A DNA stretch of 64,000 nucleotides from Toxonevra muliebris (lineage: Eukaryota; Arthropoda; Insecta; Diptera; Pallopteridae): NCBI GenBank assembly GCA_963691655.1, contig OY829326.1, positions 21,812,878 to 21,876,877 on the forward strand, given 5' to 3'. Positions 21,101 through 33,859 of the stretch are shown here, piece after piece. A program made the position numbers and the translations under genes. The notes under the pieces were generated by a model. That model saw only the letters and a program-made list of their open reading frames with translations, did no database searches and was not told the origin of the DNA. Positions within the stretch are counted from its first letter, which is position 1. Every line of letters begins with the position of its first letter.

Positions 21101-24100
21101 GTAAGCCAAAAATAAATTTGTGGAAATACTAAGCAATAAAGTTGAAAGTGCATTAAAGTTGATAAAGCGAAAATTTTCATTAATATTTCATACATACATG
21201 AGCTCATTTTATTGACTAATATTATCTAGTATTATCAGAAATGTTCGATAGAAAAACAAGTTATTCGTTTAATTTATTTATTTGTACAATAAAAAGTGAA
21301 TTTCATTTAATTAATCTCACAACTTTTCAATTAATACAATTACGACTTATGTATTTTTTTTTATTTTTTGTTAATTTTTTTCCCCCCCCCCCCCCCCACT
21401 AAATGATACGCTACATAAAATATGAATGGGTATATTGACATTGTCGGTTTGTTGGTATCTAGCAGTAGGCGGCGTGGGTGGTTGGCATGTGATGTAGGAA
21501 TACATACATACACAATGTCACCTTCTAGTTGAATCCAGTCAGCGAACATTTCTTTAGAAAATTTCACAAAAAAGTAAATCATCTATATGAAGATAAAGGA
21601 ACTAAAAAAGTTTTTGAAAAATAACCCATGGATGAAGAATTTATTCCTCCAACAGCATCCACACCAACGGATAAAGTTAAAAAGTTTAAGCGGTAGTCAA
21701 GATCCTAAATCATAAATTCTGATTTTTATAAATTGTTTTTTGTGTTGGCTTGAAAACCTTTTGTAAGTAGTAGAGTGCTGTACTTGAGTTCAGAAAAAAT
21801 AAAGCAAATCAAAATCCGAGTCACATGATCGGTCTTTTTTTAATATTGAACCATCCTTTCGTGATGTAGACGGATCTAAATTCTCAGACATTCATATTGA
21901 AAACATCAGTTTAAATTTACACATCATTGGAGGCAGTAGATTATCACTGCATTTGTTTCTAAACCGCCATTAAAGATACCAGCCCAAAACCAACCATGGA
22001 CTAGTCTTCTAGTTGTCTTGAACCGTTTCTTAGGGATATTGACTAGTTCCAATTCTTATAAGTTTGTAACGAAATGTTCAGTTTATTTCCTCTAATTCGT
22101 AATCGAAAGGTATCAGCTATAGACTAGTCACTTGACCGAACTTTTAGTAATATTTAACGCTATTTTAGTGTGATTGGCCGATTCTAATTCTCACACAATT
22201 ATATTGAAATTATCAATTGAATTTCACGGCATCGAAAGCAGTTAATAAAAACTTCGATTGAACTTAATTCATCAACTAAAGGGAGCAATCCAAGACTATG
22301 TTGTCACGTGACCGGTTTTTTTTAGTAAAAATATTGAACATTATTTCAGCGGTATTAATTGTTCTCAGTTTTCATACATTCATTTTTAAACAAACAGTTA
22401 ACTTTACATAGCCAAATGTGTCAAGTCAAAACAAGTCACCTGTGCGTTTCTGTAACTCAATCGAGAAGCTCTCGATTTTTATGACGTTACACTATTTCGA
22501 TCGATGGCTGTCGATTTTGCAAGAATTTCAATGGGAATTGAAACAGAGGAAGAACGGGAGTAAGTCAAATTTTTGTTTGGATAATTTTGTTGGACTAAGA
22601 TGGAATCAATAAGAATTTTCGGACAAAAATTAACACAGTACATGTCTTAATGAAATAAACAACGTTTTAGTTATCACTTGATTATACCAACCACTGAGAT
22701 TCTGTGATTTAAATAGAACATTTCAAAATGAATCACATGACAAAGCCTCACTCTTTCACATGTGTGAGAAACGAATTGCTACGTTGAATTTACATGCTCG
22801 ATAGTTTGCGCAATATCCTGCGCTGTGAAGTTAGGGGTTCAAAGAAGGTTTGAATGAAAAACGTGGCAATGTTCCAAGAACGGGCAACAACTGCTAGAAA
22901 TCACAAAAAGCTTGATTTTTACCCCGCTGTTTTGACGAATTTGTAAAAAACCTCGAGCAACGTGTGTGAAAATTTTTGCTCCATGCTCGTTAATCTGTGT
23001 TCCAAATTGTACTTATACGCTCATCGAACAACGAATGGAAACATGTGTCCTTTAAAACAATACCGGGTTACTCTGCAATATTATTTTCCAATACTAAAAC
23101 AAGTCAGCAATGATGTCCATCACAGTTAAAAATTTCTTATGATTTTTTTTATCACTATGATGAATATCGTCCATAAAATCAGGATTTATGGTCGAAAACT
23201 TCGCCAGCAAACCATATAAGGTTCATTTAGAATACAGGGAGCAACAAGAGAAGTAAAAGAAATTGAAAATAGCTTAAATATCTAGAGATCAAAATGGGCC
23301 AATTTTTCTTTCCCTTTTCCGATTGAGTTTTCTGAGTACTTCCCTTTCACTTAATCGCCATAACCCATAAAGAAATTCAAAAAAAATTTTGAATAAAAGT
23401 AGCGATTAGCGAGCAAGCAAAGAACAGTATATTCCTTATACTGGAATCAATTACAAGGCACGTTTCGTTTACACTAGTCAGCGCCACTAGTCAGGTTTTA
23501 AAATGATTTACTGCATTTTCTCTATAAAGGAAGATATTTTTAAGCTAGCATTGAAGTAATCGAAGTAAATGCTGATGTAAATGTAGAGGTTATAACTAAG
23601 TCAGCAATGCCGATTGAAATAATTATACCTTTCATAAACATAGGTAGCTATAATTGTTTCTAAACAGTCAGTTTAAAACTTTACAGTTGAGTGACATTCA
23701 CTAGAAAATACATAATAAAGCAAAAACCAGACTAAGTGGTTTTTTGAGTAAAAAAAAAATAGAAAGCTATGAAAACAAATTATAATTATTATATATTTTC
23801 AGAATTTATGTAGTCAAATATTGTTTTACTTAATTTAGTGTTAAAAGTTTGCAACAATTTACGGTATCTTATTTGATCTATTGATTATTTTTTGGCAAAG
23901 CATTAAACAAATGTTTCCGCCACAATTGCATGATGATTCAAAACGAAAAAGTGCATTCACCTCAATATTAAGAACCACACCTCTTCTTCCGCGCTCTGAC
24001 CCTCCTCCTCACAGTGAAACCTATATACTTTCAATATTAAAAAAAAAAAAACTTGTTTTTGATGCTTTGTTTGTCGGTTGCGTGTGTGTGTGCGTGCTAC

Positions 24101-25307
24101 AACTTACACTTTCGAATTGAACATGCGCACTACTTACTCTGCAAACGGCTCTTAACTGGTGCCCAGCTGTTTTTCTAGGAAGGAGACATAAACCAAAATA
24201 ATATACATACATTTCCTCATATATTTATATACATAGCATAGTTGGCATAGAATTTGTGTATAAGTATTCAGGATGTGCGAGTATTTGACTTTGAAAATAT
24301 TAGCTGAAGGACATATGAGCTTTTTTTTTCTTTTTATTAATGTTAATAAATATAGTTATTCTATGGCTTAGTTAAGAAATAGCAATAGAAGTTGGTTGAC
24401 ATTTTAATGTTGCAGAGAAATTTCCATCTTTTATATAGGTATATAAAATAGTTTTTAATGTGTTATTTTTTTTTTTTTGTTTAATAAATTTTTTGTTTAT
24501 TTTTTCAAAGATTTATAGACTCCAGAAACGCAATATTAACATATTCTTATAAAAATTTATTCTATGAAGATTTTCATAGCTGAATTATTGCATCATCGTA
24601 AGTTATTTGGAGGTCGAAAGTATGTGGGCGGCAAATGCTTTTGCTAATAATTTGAAATTATTGATTCCCAGGTCAAGAAATAATATCCTTTATTCTTAAT
24701 GTCTTGTTATGTGTGTGTTTGTTAAATTGTGTGGTATCTCGTGATGTGACAGAGAAAACCATTAGACGAAATAATGAAAATTTTGTGTTTGTAATTTTAA
24801 CTCTATTAGTTTTAGATTTATCATCCATCATCTCTATTGTATAATTAGATTGAGTGGCTTGTCCAATATTATTTTGTGATTAAAATAAAAACCTTATAAA
24901 CGGTTGAGCTTCAAATAAAATTAAATGTCCATACAAGTTTTCATTTTCATAGAAAGTATAATTCTTAAGTATAAATTATATGGTGTAACGTTTATATTTT
25001 TAAACAGTTGAAGTAATGATTAGTAAGAAAAAAAACTTATTTATATATATAGAACCTTTAGTACTACCCAGTTGAACTTTGGATGATCGTAAAAGTAATC
25101 ATTGAGCGCTCCAAAGCGAGCAATCGATTACTCCCTATTGCTCCAAGCTCTTGCATTTTGTACTCCTTTTTAACATTGCAAGTCCTAGGGCATGGAGTAC
25201 TCATTTTAGCCTCCAAAAGGAGTAATAAAGGAGGACACGATTACGAGCATGAGATCATTTGCATCTCATAGAAAACAAAACTCCGAAATAGTTTCTCACA
25301 AAATTCA
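21101..25307 (+). other. left part of the putative Ldh 5' UTR intron
   Basis: No exon recognised. 21383-21399 is a C-run, and 22750-23250 has an eroded, formerly coding look that I could not assign. A 22-codon frame at 21628 and the frames at 22418 and 23881 have no recognisable domain. Confidence 0.3.
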
Positions 25308-25379
25308 TGACCCCATAGACTAGTTGTCTAAAACGCGTGCTTACTGGCACTTGTGTGCCACGGTTCAAATCCCATAACA
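25308..25379 (+). repeat. tRNA-like sequence (SINE head relic?)
   Basis: A-box-like TAGACTAGTTGTCTAAA near 25316 and a perfect B box CGGTTCAAATCCC at 25361-25373, followed directly by a T tract. Arms do not close into a canonical cloverleaf, so a functional tRNA gene is unlikely. A related-looking relic in reverse lies 115 bp to the right. Confidence 0.35.
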
Positions 25380-25492
25380 TTTTTTTTTTTAATTATAACG
25401 TTATATTCATTTTTGTTCATTTTTTTTTTTTTTTTTTTTTTTGTTTACTATTATTGTTTTATAATTTTATTATTTTCTTGAGTTGCCTTTTT

Positions 25493-25576
25493 CCAGGCTC
25501 GAACTCGAACCTGTGGCCGAAAAATTCGCATCGCGAATATTAAACGACGCGCTTACCAACTGAAACACAAGCAAAT
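25493..25576 (-). repeat. tRNA-like sequence, minus strand, with A-rich tail
   Basis: On the minus strand: A-box-like TTTCAGTTGGTAAGCGC (about 25569-25552) and B box GGTTCGAGTTCGAGCC (25511-25496). An A-rich stretch ends in a long A run (the T run at 25419-25442 on the plus strand). This is the layout of a minimal tRNA-headed SINE. T-stem pairing is incomplete and the acceptor ends do not match, so not a tRNA gene. Confidence 0.4.
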
Positions 25577-26114
25577 TTATTGTCATTGAATTTGGTTTTT
25601 TTACTTTTGCAACGATTCTAGCACTAGTTACTGATTTTTAACTCTAGAAAATAAAATTTTAAAGAAAATAAAAACACAAGTTGCACAGAGATTTTTTTAG
25701 TTTATTTTATTACCAGCTGAATGAGAAACTGTAAATAAAATATTAAACTGTGTGGCTATAAGTAATTTAAGCTTTTCGCGGTGGGTTAAAATATATCAAA
25801 CTATGTATAAAAAAATATGCAAAAAGTGGGGTAGTTTTTACCCTATCTAACCCTAAAGAGTTGAGTTATTTCTAAAAATAGACCATATAAAGTTATGAAA
25901 TTGTGTTAGTGGAATTCAAAAATTTTGTTACTGTATTGGAGTTGCTCGTTTATTTCTCCTTTTGGAGTAATAAAATCATTAACCGTTTGAGGAATACTCA
26001 CTCTTTATGCAACTGGATAACAACCTGCTTCCTCCCTCTCCTTAAATCTGCTACACATAGAAAGAAAATACTGGCCTTCTACATATGTATAGGTCCTTTA
26101 TTTTTTTTTTAATT

Positions 26115-26270
26115 TGTATCTAAGGAATAAGAAACATCAACATATGGAGTTCGTTAAATACCGACTTAAAACTACCACTCACAATTACAGAACAATTTAT
26201 TGTAAGTGGACTTAGCCTTGACCCGAACCCACGATCTTATGGACGAGAAAAGCGAATAAAATTCCGTGTT
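26115..26270 (-). repeat. possible degraded tRNA-headed SINE
   Basis: Minus strand shows GATCGTGGGTTCGGGTC, a B-box-like word, near 26235-26219. About 100 bases further it runs into an A tract (T run at 26100-26110 on the plus strand). No A box is left that I can defend. Confidence 0.2.
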
Positions 26271-26989
26271 ATTTTGTATAAAAACTATATATGGTGACTC
26301 AGATTTTAGGTACAGATTTTTTACCACAAACTCCTTAATAAGATAATTTTGACCTTATGTTTACCAAATACTGTAACCCAAATAAATCTAACTGAATCTA
26401 GAAAAGTTCCCATAGACGTTTTTTCTCCGCTTAAGTGAAATAATTGGCCAATTTTCAAGCTGTCATTTAATCATAATGTAGTATAATTTCGTATGGATAA
26501 TAAGAGAATTTATGACAAATGAGAGGATATGACACCGAATAAGGCAGCTTGTGAATCGACCAAATATGTGGAGTTCTGAATCACTCTGTGTTACTGCAAA
26601 TAACAGTGTTGTTTTCTCTACTTTGCTTACCATTTCACTATGTTTTTAGCCCCTCACCTGTCCCACGCTCTACCATTGGTTCTACAGCGACGATATGCTA
26701 ATAAAATAATTTTCAAAATTTTTTGATTTATTGAACTATCTCATTCTAAATTTCTAGTTTTATAAAAGATTTATTTTTCATTGATTACAAGACTTTTTTT
26801 TTTTTTTGAGTAATTGATTCCATTGGCTTTGTGTGGTTACTACACTGCGCTACAAATAAGATTTTTACTTAAAAAAAAAAAGTCATGCTAGGAGTTATAT
26901 ATGTACACGTTTAGTAACGTATTCACTTCAAACCCCGAAAGTAATAATTTGAATTTTTAAAATTTGAAATTTATCTATCATCCACCAAT

Positions 26990-27351
26990 GTTTTTATCTG
27001 ATAGGTTTTCTCGATTCTAAGATACGACACGTTCCACACTGCAGTGTGTTTGGGACGAAAATCAAAAAAGCTAGCCAAAGTGTCAAAGAAAGCAATAGCA
27101 AACCTAATCGCGTCTCCATTCGCCACGGTCTTGCCAATTCACTAGTTGAGATGAGAAGCAGTCAAACTATCCCTTCTTGATTTCAGAAAAGTGGAATATA
27201 GAAAGACAGAGATCTGATTACCTGGAAAGTGAGATTCCAGTATTAAGCTGATCATCTCTGTTTTTGATTCCATGAAATTACCGTCAGGTTTTTTGAGTGG
27301 GTTGACTTCACCCTTATTGAGAATTTTCACAAAGTTAGCTGTTTCACACAT
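26990..27351 (-). pseudogene. LINE ORF2 scrap between endonuclease and RT
   Basis: The frame 27351-27142 reads PLKKPDGNF...LILESHFPG, the typical KPDG...HFPG linker of Jockey-like LINE ORF2 just before the RT domain. Continuing leftward in another frame is an IRFAIAFFDT stretch matching the start of RT (usually WAI..F.P.KSPG.DG) with decay. No RT catalytic motif left. Orientation is opposite to Ldh. Confidence 0.55.
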
Positions 27352-30300
27352 GGTTTTAATACCGCTGTTAAAATTAAAAAAAAAAAAATAAAAAATTGTC
27401 TGATTTAGATAATTTATTATAAATCTTTCTTTTTAATTATTACATTTAAATTTAGCGTTCAAAAAAGTCTTCAACAGTGATGCAGTTTTTCTGAAGCATA
27501 TTTGAATTCCGATTCTATTTTTCTGGTTAAAAATTTATTATTATTATTATTACAATTTATTAATCTTACAATAAATTCTAAGACTAATATAAATATATAC
27601 GAGCACTAGCTGCCAGGGCTATTCAGATACATTTGCCTAAAAATTTCATAATTTTTTATATGGTAGCATTTTTCTTAAATCGATTTAATGGATTTTCCTA
27701 AAAGTTTGCTAAATTTACAAAAAATATCAATAAAAATATTATGGGAACACATTTTAGTCCTGTCACATCTTCTTTTTATAACACATAATTTTTAAATTCA
27801 ATGAAATAATTTGAAAAATATAGTAATTGGCTTAGAATTTTACTTTAATATCTCTGAACTTCAAACTAATCTGAAAAAGTAAGTTTGACATAAGATTCAA
27901 ATGCAACTCTGCTCACAAATTTCCAGAGGAAAAATGTTAAGCAAGTTTCCAGAATATCTCGTATATCTAGGTGAGAAAAAAGGATAAACAGATTTGGGAT
28001 CTCCATTAAATTATATATCAGTAGCTGTCAAAATTATTGAAGACGAAACGCTTTAAATTATATTCATAGTTTAAGCGGCCTTGCAGTTTAGGTCTTGAGA
28101 ATATAGAATTAGATTTTTTATTTTACTTTGAGTCGTACTTAAGTTATCAGAACTCAGTTATCATACCGCTGAACTGGAAGATGTGCGAACTGAAGAAAAT
28201 ATCGATCCAGATAAAACCGAAAAAAAAACTTTATAGTTCTTTATAAAATGGAATTGTGTCATATATTATAAACACGTGCGTGTAAATATTCTATACTGTC
28301 ACTCTTTCATCTCTCACAAAATAGAAGTCCTCTCTCTTTTGTTCTTCTATATCATTTATCTAAATTAGTGTAAAAAGTAGATATTCACTTCCGCCATGTG
28401 TATCAACACAAATATATAATTTTTTTCTGTGTAATTTTTATTTACAATTTACTGAAATGGAAATGCAAATCGAACATTCATTGGGTTATTCCCAGAGCTA
28501 ATTAAACTACTGAAAAAAAAACAACTTATAAAATATTTAACTATAGATTAACTTCAACTGTTGAGAGTACGGAGCATTTACAAACATTTTTACACTGAAA
28601 TGCTTGCATAAATTTAATTATATTTGCATAATCTATTTTTCTAAATAAATCTTTCCTACTCTATACACTACGGTAACGTAATATCAACAATTCTTGTTAC
28701 TGTAGAGCTATAAATACTATTAAAACAAGTCAATACAAATGCAAATAAATACAAACTCTTTAAAGATAAATTTTATTTTTGATTAGATAAGAATCAGCAT
28801 GCATTTTTCATATTAAGGCAGAGAGGTTCGTCATGACCGTAAAATTCTTATGAATTTAAGGCAAATCATGCCATAAAAATATTTTATATACTTGCGTCGA
28901 TAGCATTAATGATAATACCAAAGTAAATATTAATCAATGGTTATGACATTTAATTATTATTTTTTTAAATTACAATAAAAAAAAAAAAACAAATATTTTT
29001 AAAGCCCCTGATTAACCCATTGTGAGCAGCTATCAGAAATCGTTATAAAATTTTGGAAGTGCAATTTTATTATGTCTCCAATTTGAAGCACGTAAAAAAT
29101 GTATAAAAAATGTTTTGGGCATTTTAAAGGATAAAGTAGTAATTGTGGACTTCGAGAAAATGAGGTGACCAACCGAACAATAAAATATACATGCGCTTGC
29201 ACAAAATCATGAATAATAAACTTTCTTCAAGATCAGGAATTATTTTAAATGTTATTATAACTTGCGAAATATGAAAAAAAACCTTTTTGCTACATTTTTC
29301 TTAAATTTTTGGTTTCTTCAGTTTGTGAAAAATGTATGGAGAACTCCTTAGTTATAATTTGTACATGAATATTGCTATTTTGTTTAGATAATAATGAGTT
29401 CCAATGGAAAATAAATATATTTACTATTTTTTACTATTTACTATTTTTCATCAACTCCTCCGCGAATGGCAATTCTGTTTATCTAGCCCTATTAGCAAGA
29501 TAAAACCAAATAATTTGCAATTATGAAATGCAGTTTTAAAACCAACATATGAAAAAATATGAAACACAAATTATTTTTCGAATAACTCTTGAAATGTATT
29601 TTTGATGAATTTTTAAAATATCTGTAAGAAAAATCGTACTAATGTTCATCATGGGTTAAAAGCTAATTAATCACGTGACCTTCCCGAACATATAACGAAT
29701 GTATGAAATATAATTTGGCAGCAACAATATATAAAGTTCAATTAACATTTTCCATATGTTATATAAACGAAATTATAAAATAAAAACGAGCGCGTGCTCT
29801 ATAACTCAGATGAGCTCATTTGTTATGTGAAAAAAAAAAAACAAATATGAATGTGACACAAATCATCTTCAAATGCTGCCGCATTGGTTTCCCAGTGAGG
29901 AGCGTACGAAAATACCTTGTTCCAAAAAAATCGCTGCGCGTGGCAATATTCAATCATAAGTATTTATTAACCATTTACATAACTACATACATATGCTATG
30001 TTTCCTTCTATCTGCGTACATATGTATAAGTATATCTCAAAATGCATACTATACTCTATTATACAAATGCCGGTTTTTCGTCATAAATACATACGTATAC
30101 ATATTCCCTAAAGCTCTTTCCTTCTCCAGTTCTTTTCTCGTGCTGTCATACACTTTTTCCCTCCTCAATCTCATACTTTATCCGGTAAAATTCTAAATAG
30201 AATCCAAACAACAAACAATGTTTGTTGTTGTGGTATAAAGTGAAATGAGTTTAGTATGTACATACATTTTCTATTTTTGTGAATTTTTTCATATTATATT

Positions 30301-30899
30301 TTTTTTTTGTACGTATTTTATAACATTGATTTGACCTTCATGAAGGTTAAAGCCATGCGTTTTTGCCCTATACTTTATGTTATGATGGAAGTTAAAAAAT
30401 ATTCTTGCTTTTTTGATAATTGGGCAGGTCAAATTTTAATCATAGTGCGTGTAAGAAAATTTTTATATTTAACTTAAAATATATTAGGTAAGGTTAGGCA
30501 TATAAGTGATTGTCCCCTCGATGAAATACACGCTTGGCACAATTTACACTTTTCTATTTCTGTTGAAGATCATTCAAAATTTCAAAATCAAAAAAAAAAC
30601 GACCTTATGAGTTCATCAAACTATTCAAGGATTTTATTCTGCAGGGCAAGTATAGAAATGAGCCCTATTTTTTCAATGAAAACTACACCCACTTCGTATG
30701 AATGTATACTTATATGTAAAAAATTTGATCTGATAAATATTGATGATTGTGATTGATGTGACTTTGTATTAGAAAGTTGAAAATAGTAAATAAATAAATA
30801 AAATATTTTAAAGGAACGATCAATACAAACCCTTTCCGTTCAATTCCGATCAGTTCTGATCCGTCACTGCTAGAAATCATTATGCTCTCAAGCTGATTT
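27352..30899 (+). other. middle of the putative Ldh intron
   Basis: No exon seen. 29130-29410 pairs with the dispersed repeat at 17500-17760. A palindromic receptor-like word TGACCTTCATGAAGGTTA lies at 30332-30349. TATATAAA at about 29760 followed by GCGCGTG words could be a second promoter, but there is no donor I can match to it. Confidence 0.3.
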
Positions 30900-31567
30900 G
30901 AGAGGCTGAGAGGAAAAGTGGTATAACTTCTACGTTCAGAAAAAAGTGGAATAATTTTACTTAAGAGCAAAAGCGAAACGAAATATGTTCAGAGCAAAAG
31001 CGAAACGAAATATGTTCAGAGCGAAAACAGAATAAAAAACTATGCTGTTCTTGCTCTGAAAGAATTGTTATACCATTTGTGTTCTTACTTTTATGGCGTT
31101 TCATTTTCACTTTAAACCGTTTTACTTATGCCATTCTTGCAATGACACTAAATTATTTCACTTTTGCTCTTATATAAATTTTAGCCCGCTTTTCCTCTCA
31201 GCCTGTCATTTATCATTCGAAAGTGATATAAAACCGAATCATCCTCATTTGAGAGGCCGAGAGGAAAAGTGGTTTAACTTTTACGTTCAGAAAAAAATGG
31301 AATAATTTTACTTAAGAGCAAAAGCAAAACGAAATATGTTCAGAGCAAAAGTGAAACGAAATATGTTCAGATCGAAAACAGAATAAAAAACTATGCTGTT
31401 CTTACTCTGAAAGAATTGTTATACCATTTTTGCTCTTACTTTTAAGGCGTTTCATTTTCACTCTAAACCGTATTACTTATGCCATTCTTGCACTGACACT
31501 CTAAATTATTTCACTTTTGCTCTTATGTAAATTTTAGCCCGCTTTTGCTCTCAGCCTGTCATTTAAT
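30900..31567. repeat. two tandem 351-bp palindromic units
   Basis: Units start at 30900 and 31251 (GAGAGGC in both) and are about 90% alike by eye. Each begins with GAGAGGC(T/C)GAGAGGAAAAG and ends with its approximate complement CTTTT(C/G)CTCTCAGCCTG, so each is a foldback. Each also contains two tandem copies of a 27-bp word (AGAGCAAAAGCGAAACG then AAATATGTTC). Probably a MITE duplicated in tandem. Sits about 1 kb upstream of the Ldh coding exon. Confidence 0.6.
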
Positions 31568-31640
31568 CTAATTCGGAGCTATTTTCACTCAGAAAATACC
31601 ATCTTTAAATCAGAAAAACCATTGTAGCTTCTTCTGTTCT

Positions 31641-32100
31641 TATTATTATTATTGGGGTAGCACACTGCGACCTTTACAATCTATTGTGCCCCTTCATGGA
31701 CTCATAGTATTTCCATAAGTCCAGCCCCCAATAGAAATTTTAGTATAGATCCTACTTCTATGGAGTTGAGATTATCATCCGGTATTTGGTGGTCACCCAG
31801 ATTTCTTTTACGAATATGCATAAGTGCGGTGCACTGTCCTAAGATGTGCTTCGCAGATTCTCTATCTTCTCTGCAAAACCTACATGATTCATTAGCTGTA
31901 ATTCCCAGTTTTGTTAGGTGATAGTTCAACCTACAATGACCTGTTAGAATTCCTGTAATGATTCTAAGACTATACTTTGACAAATTCATACATTCCTTGA
32001 AGCGTTTTAGGTTATAGGTTCCGAATAGTGCTTTCGAATGCTCTAATCCTGGTCTATGTTCCCAGTATAATTTCTTTTGATTTTCTTCTTCTTTCTTAAA
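31641..32100 (-). pseudogene. 3' fragment of a LINE ORF2, reverse orientation
   Basis: Minus-strand frame ending at 31702 contains LRIITGILTGHCRLNYHL, CRFCREDRESAKHILGQC and a closing LLGAGLMEIL. It is the same family as 19456-19797 and carries the same C-x2-C...H-x4-C tail. The 3' UTR also matches (GGGGCACAATAG, CGCAGTG) and ends in an AATAAT run at 31641-31655. 5'-truncated near 32100 in an A/T tract. The open frame's first 30 codons are flanking sequence. Confidence 0.75.
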
Positions 32101-32544
32101 AAAAATTAAAAAACTTTTGGGAAATAAATTAAAGATTTTCAAATAAATTTGGGCTTTTATTTAAAAAAGAGAAGTTTAAGGGGGAAACTTCGTCTAATTT
32201 TACTGGAAAAAACATCGGATACACCTATGTTTTAAATGTTTCCTGTATTACTCCTTATTATTTTACTAAATAGTATTAAGCTTCTTCATGTTTACTTCTT
32301 TCTACCTATTTCATGTAAGAAATATGGTTTGGTTAAGTACATTCTAATCTTTTCTATTTTAATTAGTACCTCATACTTCTTATTTCATAATATTTTGCTT
32401 ACAAACTTTTCCCGTCCTCTTTCTCTTCATCTTTACACAATAACTAACATATATTACTTCTCTATAATGTCCGATTTTTTACATATATTATATTTTATAA
32501 CAAACCACTGAAATATACTTACTGATAACTCCTCTTGACCACTC

Positions 32545-32559
32545 TCTTTTTTTTCACAG
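32545..32559 (+). promoter_or_regulatory. Ldh: splice acceptor before the Ldh ATG
   Basis: CTCTTTTTTTTCACAG, ending at 32559, is a strong polypyrimidine tract plus AG. AACAATAAAA then leads into the ATG at 32570. It indicates that the 5' UTR is spliced; the partner donor is probably 21101. Confidence 0.6.
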
Positions 32560-32569
32560 AACAATAAAA

Positions 32570-33639
32570 ATGGCCACTCTTAAGGAAAACATTATGTCAC
32601 AAGTTGCCGAAGTTCTACCCTCGGGCGGACACAAAGTCACCGTTGTTGGCATTGGTCAAGTAGGCATGGCATGCGCTTTCAGTATTCTTGCACAAAATGT
32701 CTCCAATGAAGTTTCATTGATCGATGTCTGTCATGATAAATTACTTGGTGAATTGATGGATTTACAACATGGTTCGAATTTTTTGAAAAATCCTAAAATT
32801 ACCGCTAGTGAAGATTATGCCATTTCGGCGGGTTCACGTTTATGCATCGTGACCGCTGGTGTACGCCAAAAGGAAGGTGAATCACGTTTGTCATTGGTAC
32901 AACGTAATACTGATATCTTAAAGCATATCATTCCAAAATTGGTTGAACACAGTCCAAATACAATTCTACTGATGGTCTCAAATCCTGTTGATATTATGAC
33001 TTACGTAGCATGGAAATTGTCTGGCTTGCCAAAGAATCGTGTTATTGGTAGCGGTACCAATTTGGATTCATCGCGTTTCCGTTTCTTGATGTCACAACGT
33101 CTGAGCGTGGCACCTACATCTTGCCACGGATGGATTATTGGCGAACATGGTGATAGCTCAGTTCCAGTGTGGTCTGGTGTTAATATTGCTGGTGTACGTT
33201 TGCGTGAATTAAATCCAAATATTGGCACAAGCGAAGATCCAGAGAAATGGAATGAAGTACATACTCAGGTGGTGCAATCAGCATATGAAGTTATCAAATT
33301 GAAGGGCTACACCTCATGGGCTATTGGCTTGAGTGCTGCTTCATTGGCATCAGCCATTCTTAGAAATACTAGCAGTATTGTTGCTGTTTCCACTTTAGTT
33401 AAGGTGAGTGTGTGATAAAAGAATTTCAATTGAATTGATCAACTAAAACATTTACTATTTTACTATTTATTTAGGGTCAACATGGCATCGATAAGGAAGT
33501 TTTCTTGTCTCTACCATGCACCTTAAACTCTAACGGAGTCACTTCGATCGTCAAGCAAATTTTGACTCCCACCGAGGTTAATCAATTGCAGAAGTCTGCA
33601 AATATTATGGCTGAAGTACAAGCAGGACTTAAGTTCTAA
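32570..33639 (+). CDS. Ldh: L-lactate dehydrogenase (exons 32570-33403 and 33475-33639)
   Basis: Cytosolic, NAD-dependent interconversion of pyruvate and lactate at the end of glycolysis; a tetramer in the family. Exon 1 gives 278 codons and stops at AAG before GTGAGT. A 71-bp intron ends TTTAG, and exon 2 adds 54 codons to TAA, for 332 residues, the usual fly length. Visible motifs are the nucleotide-binding GIGQVG (27-32) with D52, Q100 and R106 in the specificity loop ([10 protein letters not shown]; Gln marks LDH, where malate dehydrogenase has Arg), the NLDSSRF site with D166 and R169, and catalytic H193 in IIGEHGD. All catalytic residues are present with no frame damage, so the gene looks functional. 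The start is set by AAAATGG after the acceptor. Without splicing the frame would end at 33415 after three intron codons. Confidence 0.97.
33404..33474 (+). other. Ldh: Ldh coding intron, 71 bp, phase 0
   Basis: GTGAGTGTGTGA at the donor and ACTATTTATTTAG at the acceptor. Removal restores the conserved C-terminal region [10 protein letters not shown]...; in-frame stop inside the intron at 33413. Confidence 0.9.
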
Positions 33640-33731
33640 ATTTAATGACAAAGGGAACACATATGTAAAACAAATCAAAGAAAAATTTTAACAAAAAGAA
33701 TAGAACAAACCATTTATTTAAATTATTAGCA

Positions 33732-33835
33732 AATAAAAGAAAAATTGCAAAGTAAAAATTAGTTAATTAAGCATGTCGTCATCGTCGATAGACAAAAAAT
33801 ATTTCACATATATATATATACATAAATTTAATAAA
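33732..33835 (+). terminator. Ldh: Ldh poly(A) signals
   Basis: AATAAA at 33732-33737 and again at 33830-33835, about 95 and 190 bases after the stop codon, in A/T-rich 3' UTR. Either could be used. Confidence 0.6.
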
Positions 33836-33859
33836 GAAAAAAGAGTATTTATTTAAGTT

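Noticed and set aside
22750..23250. Eroded coding sequence of a transposase
   Set aside because: Some codon-like texture but no motif I could match; not called.
25308..25379. Functional tRNA gene
   Set aside because: B box is perfect, but acceptor and anticodon arms do not pair, and a T tract follows as in SINE relics.
33001..33228. 75-codon frame antisense to Ldh
   Set aside because: Shadow of the Ldh coding sequence.
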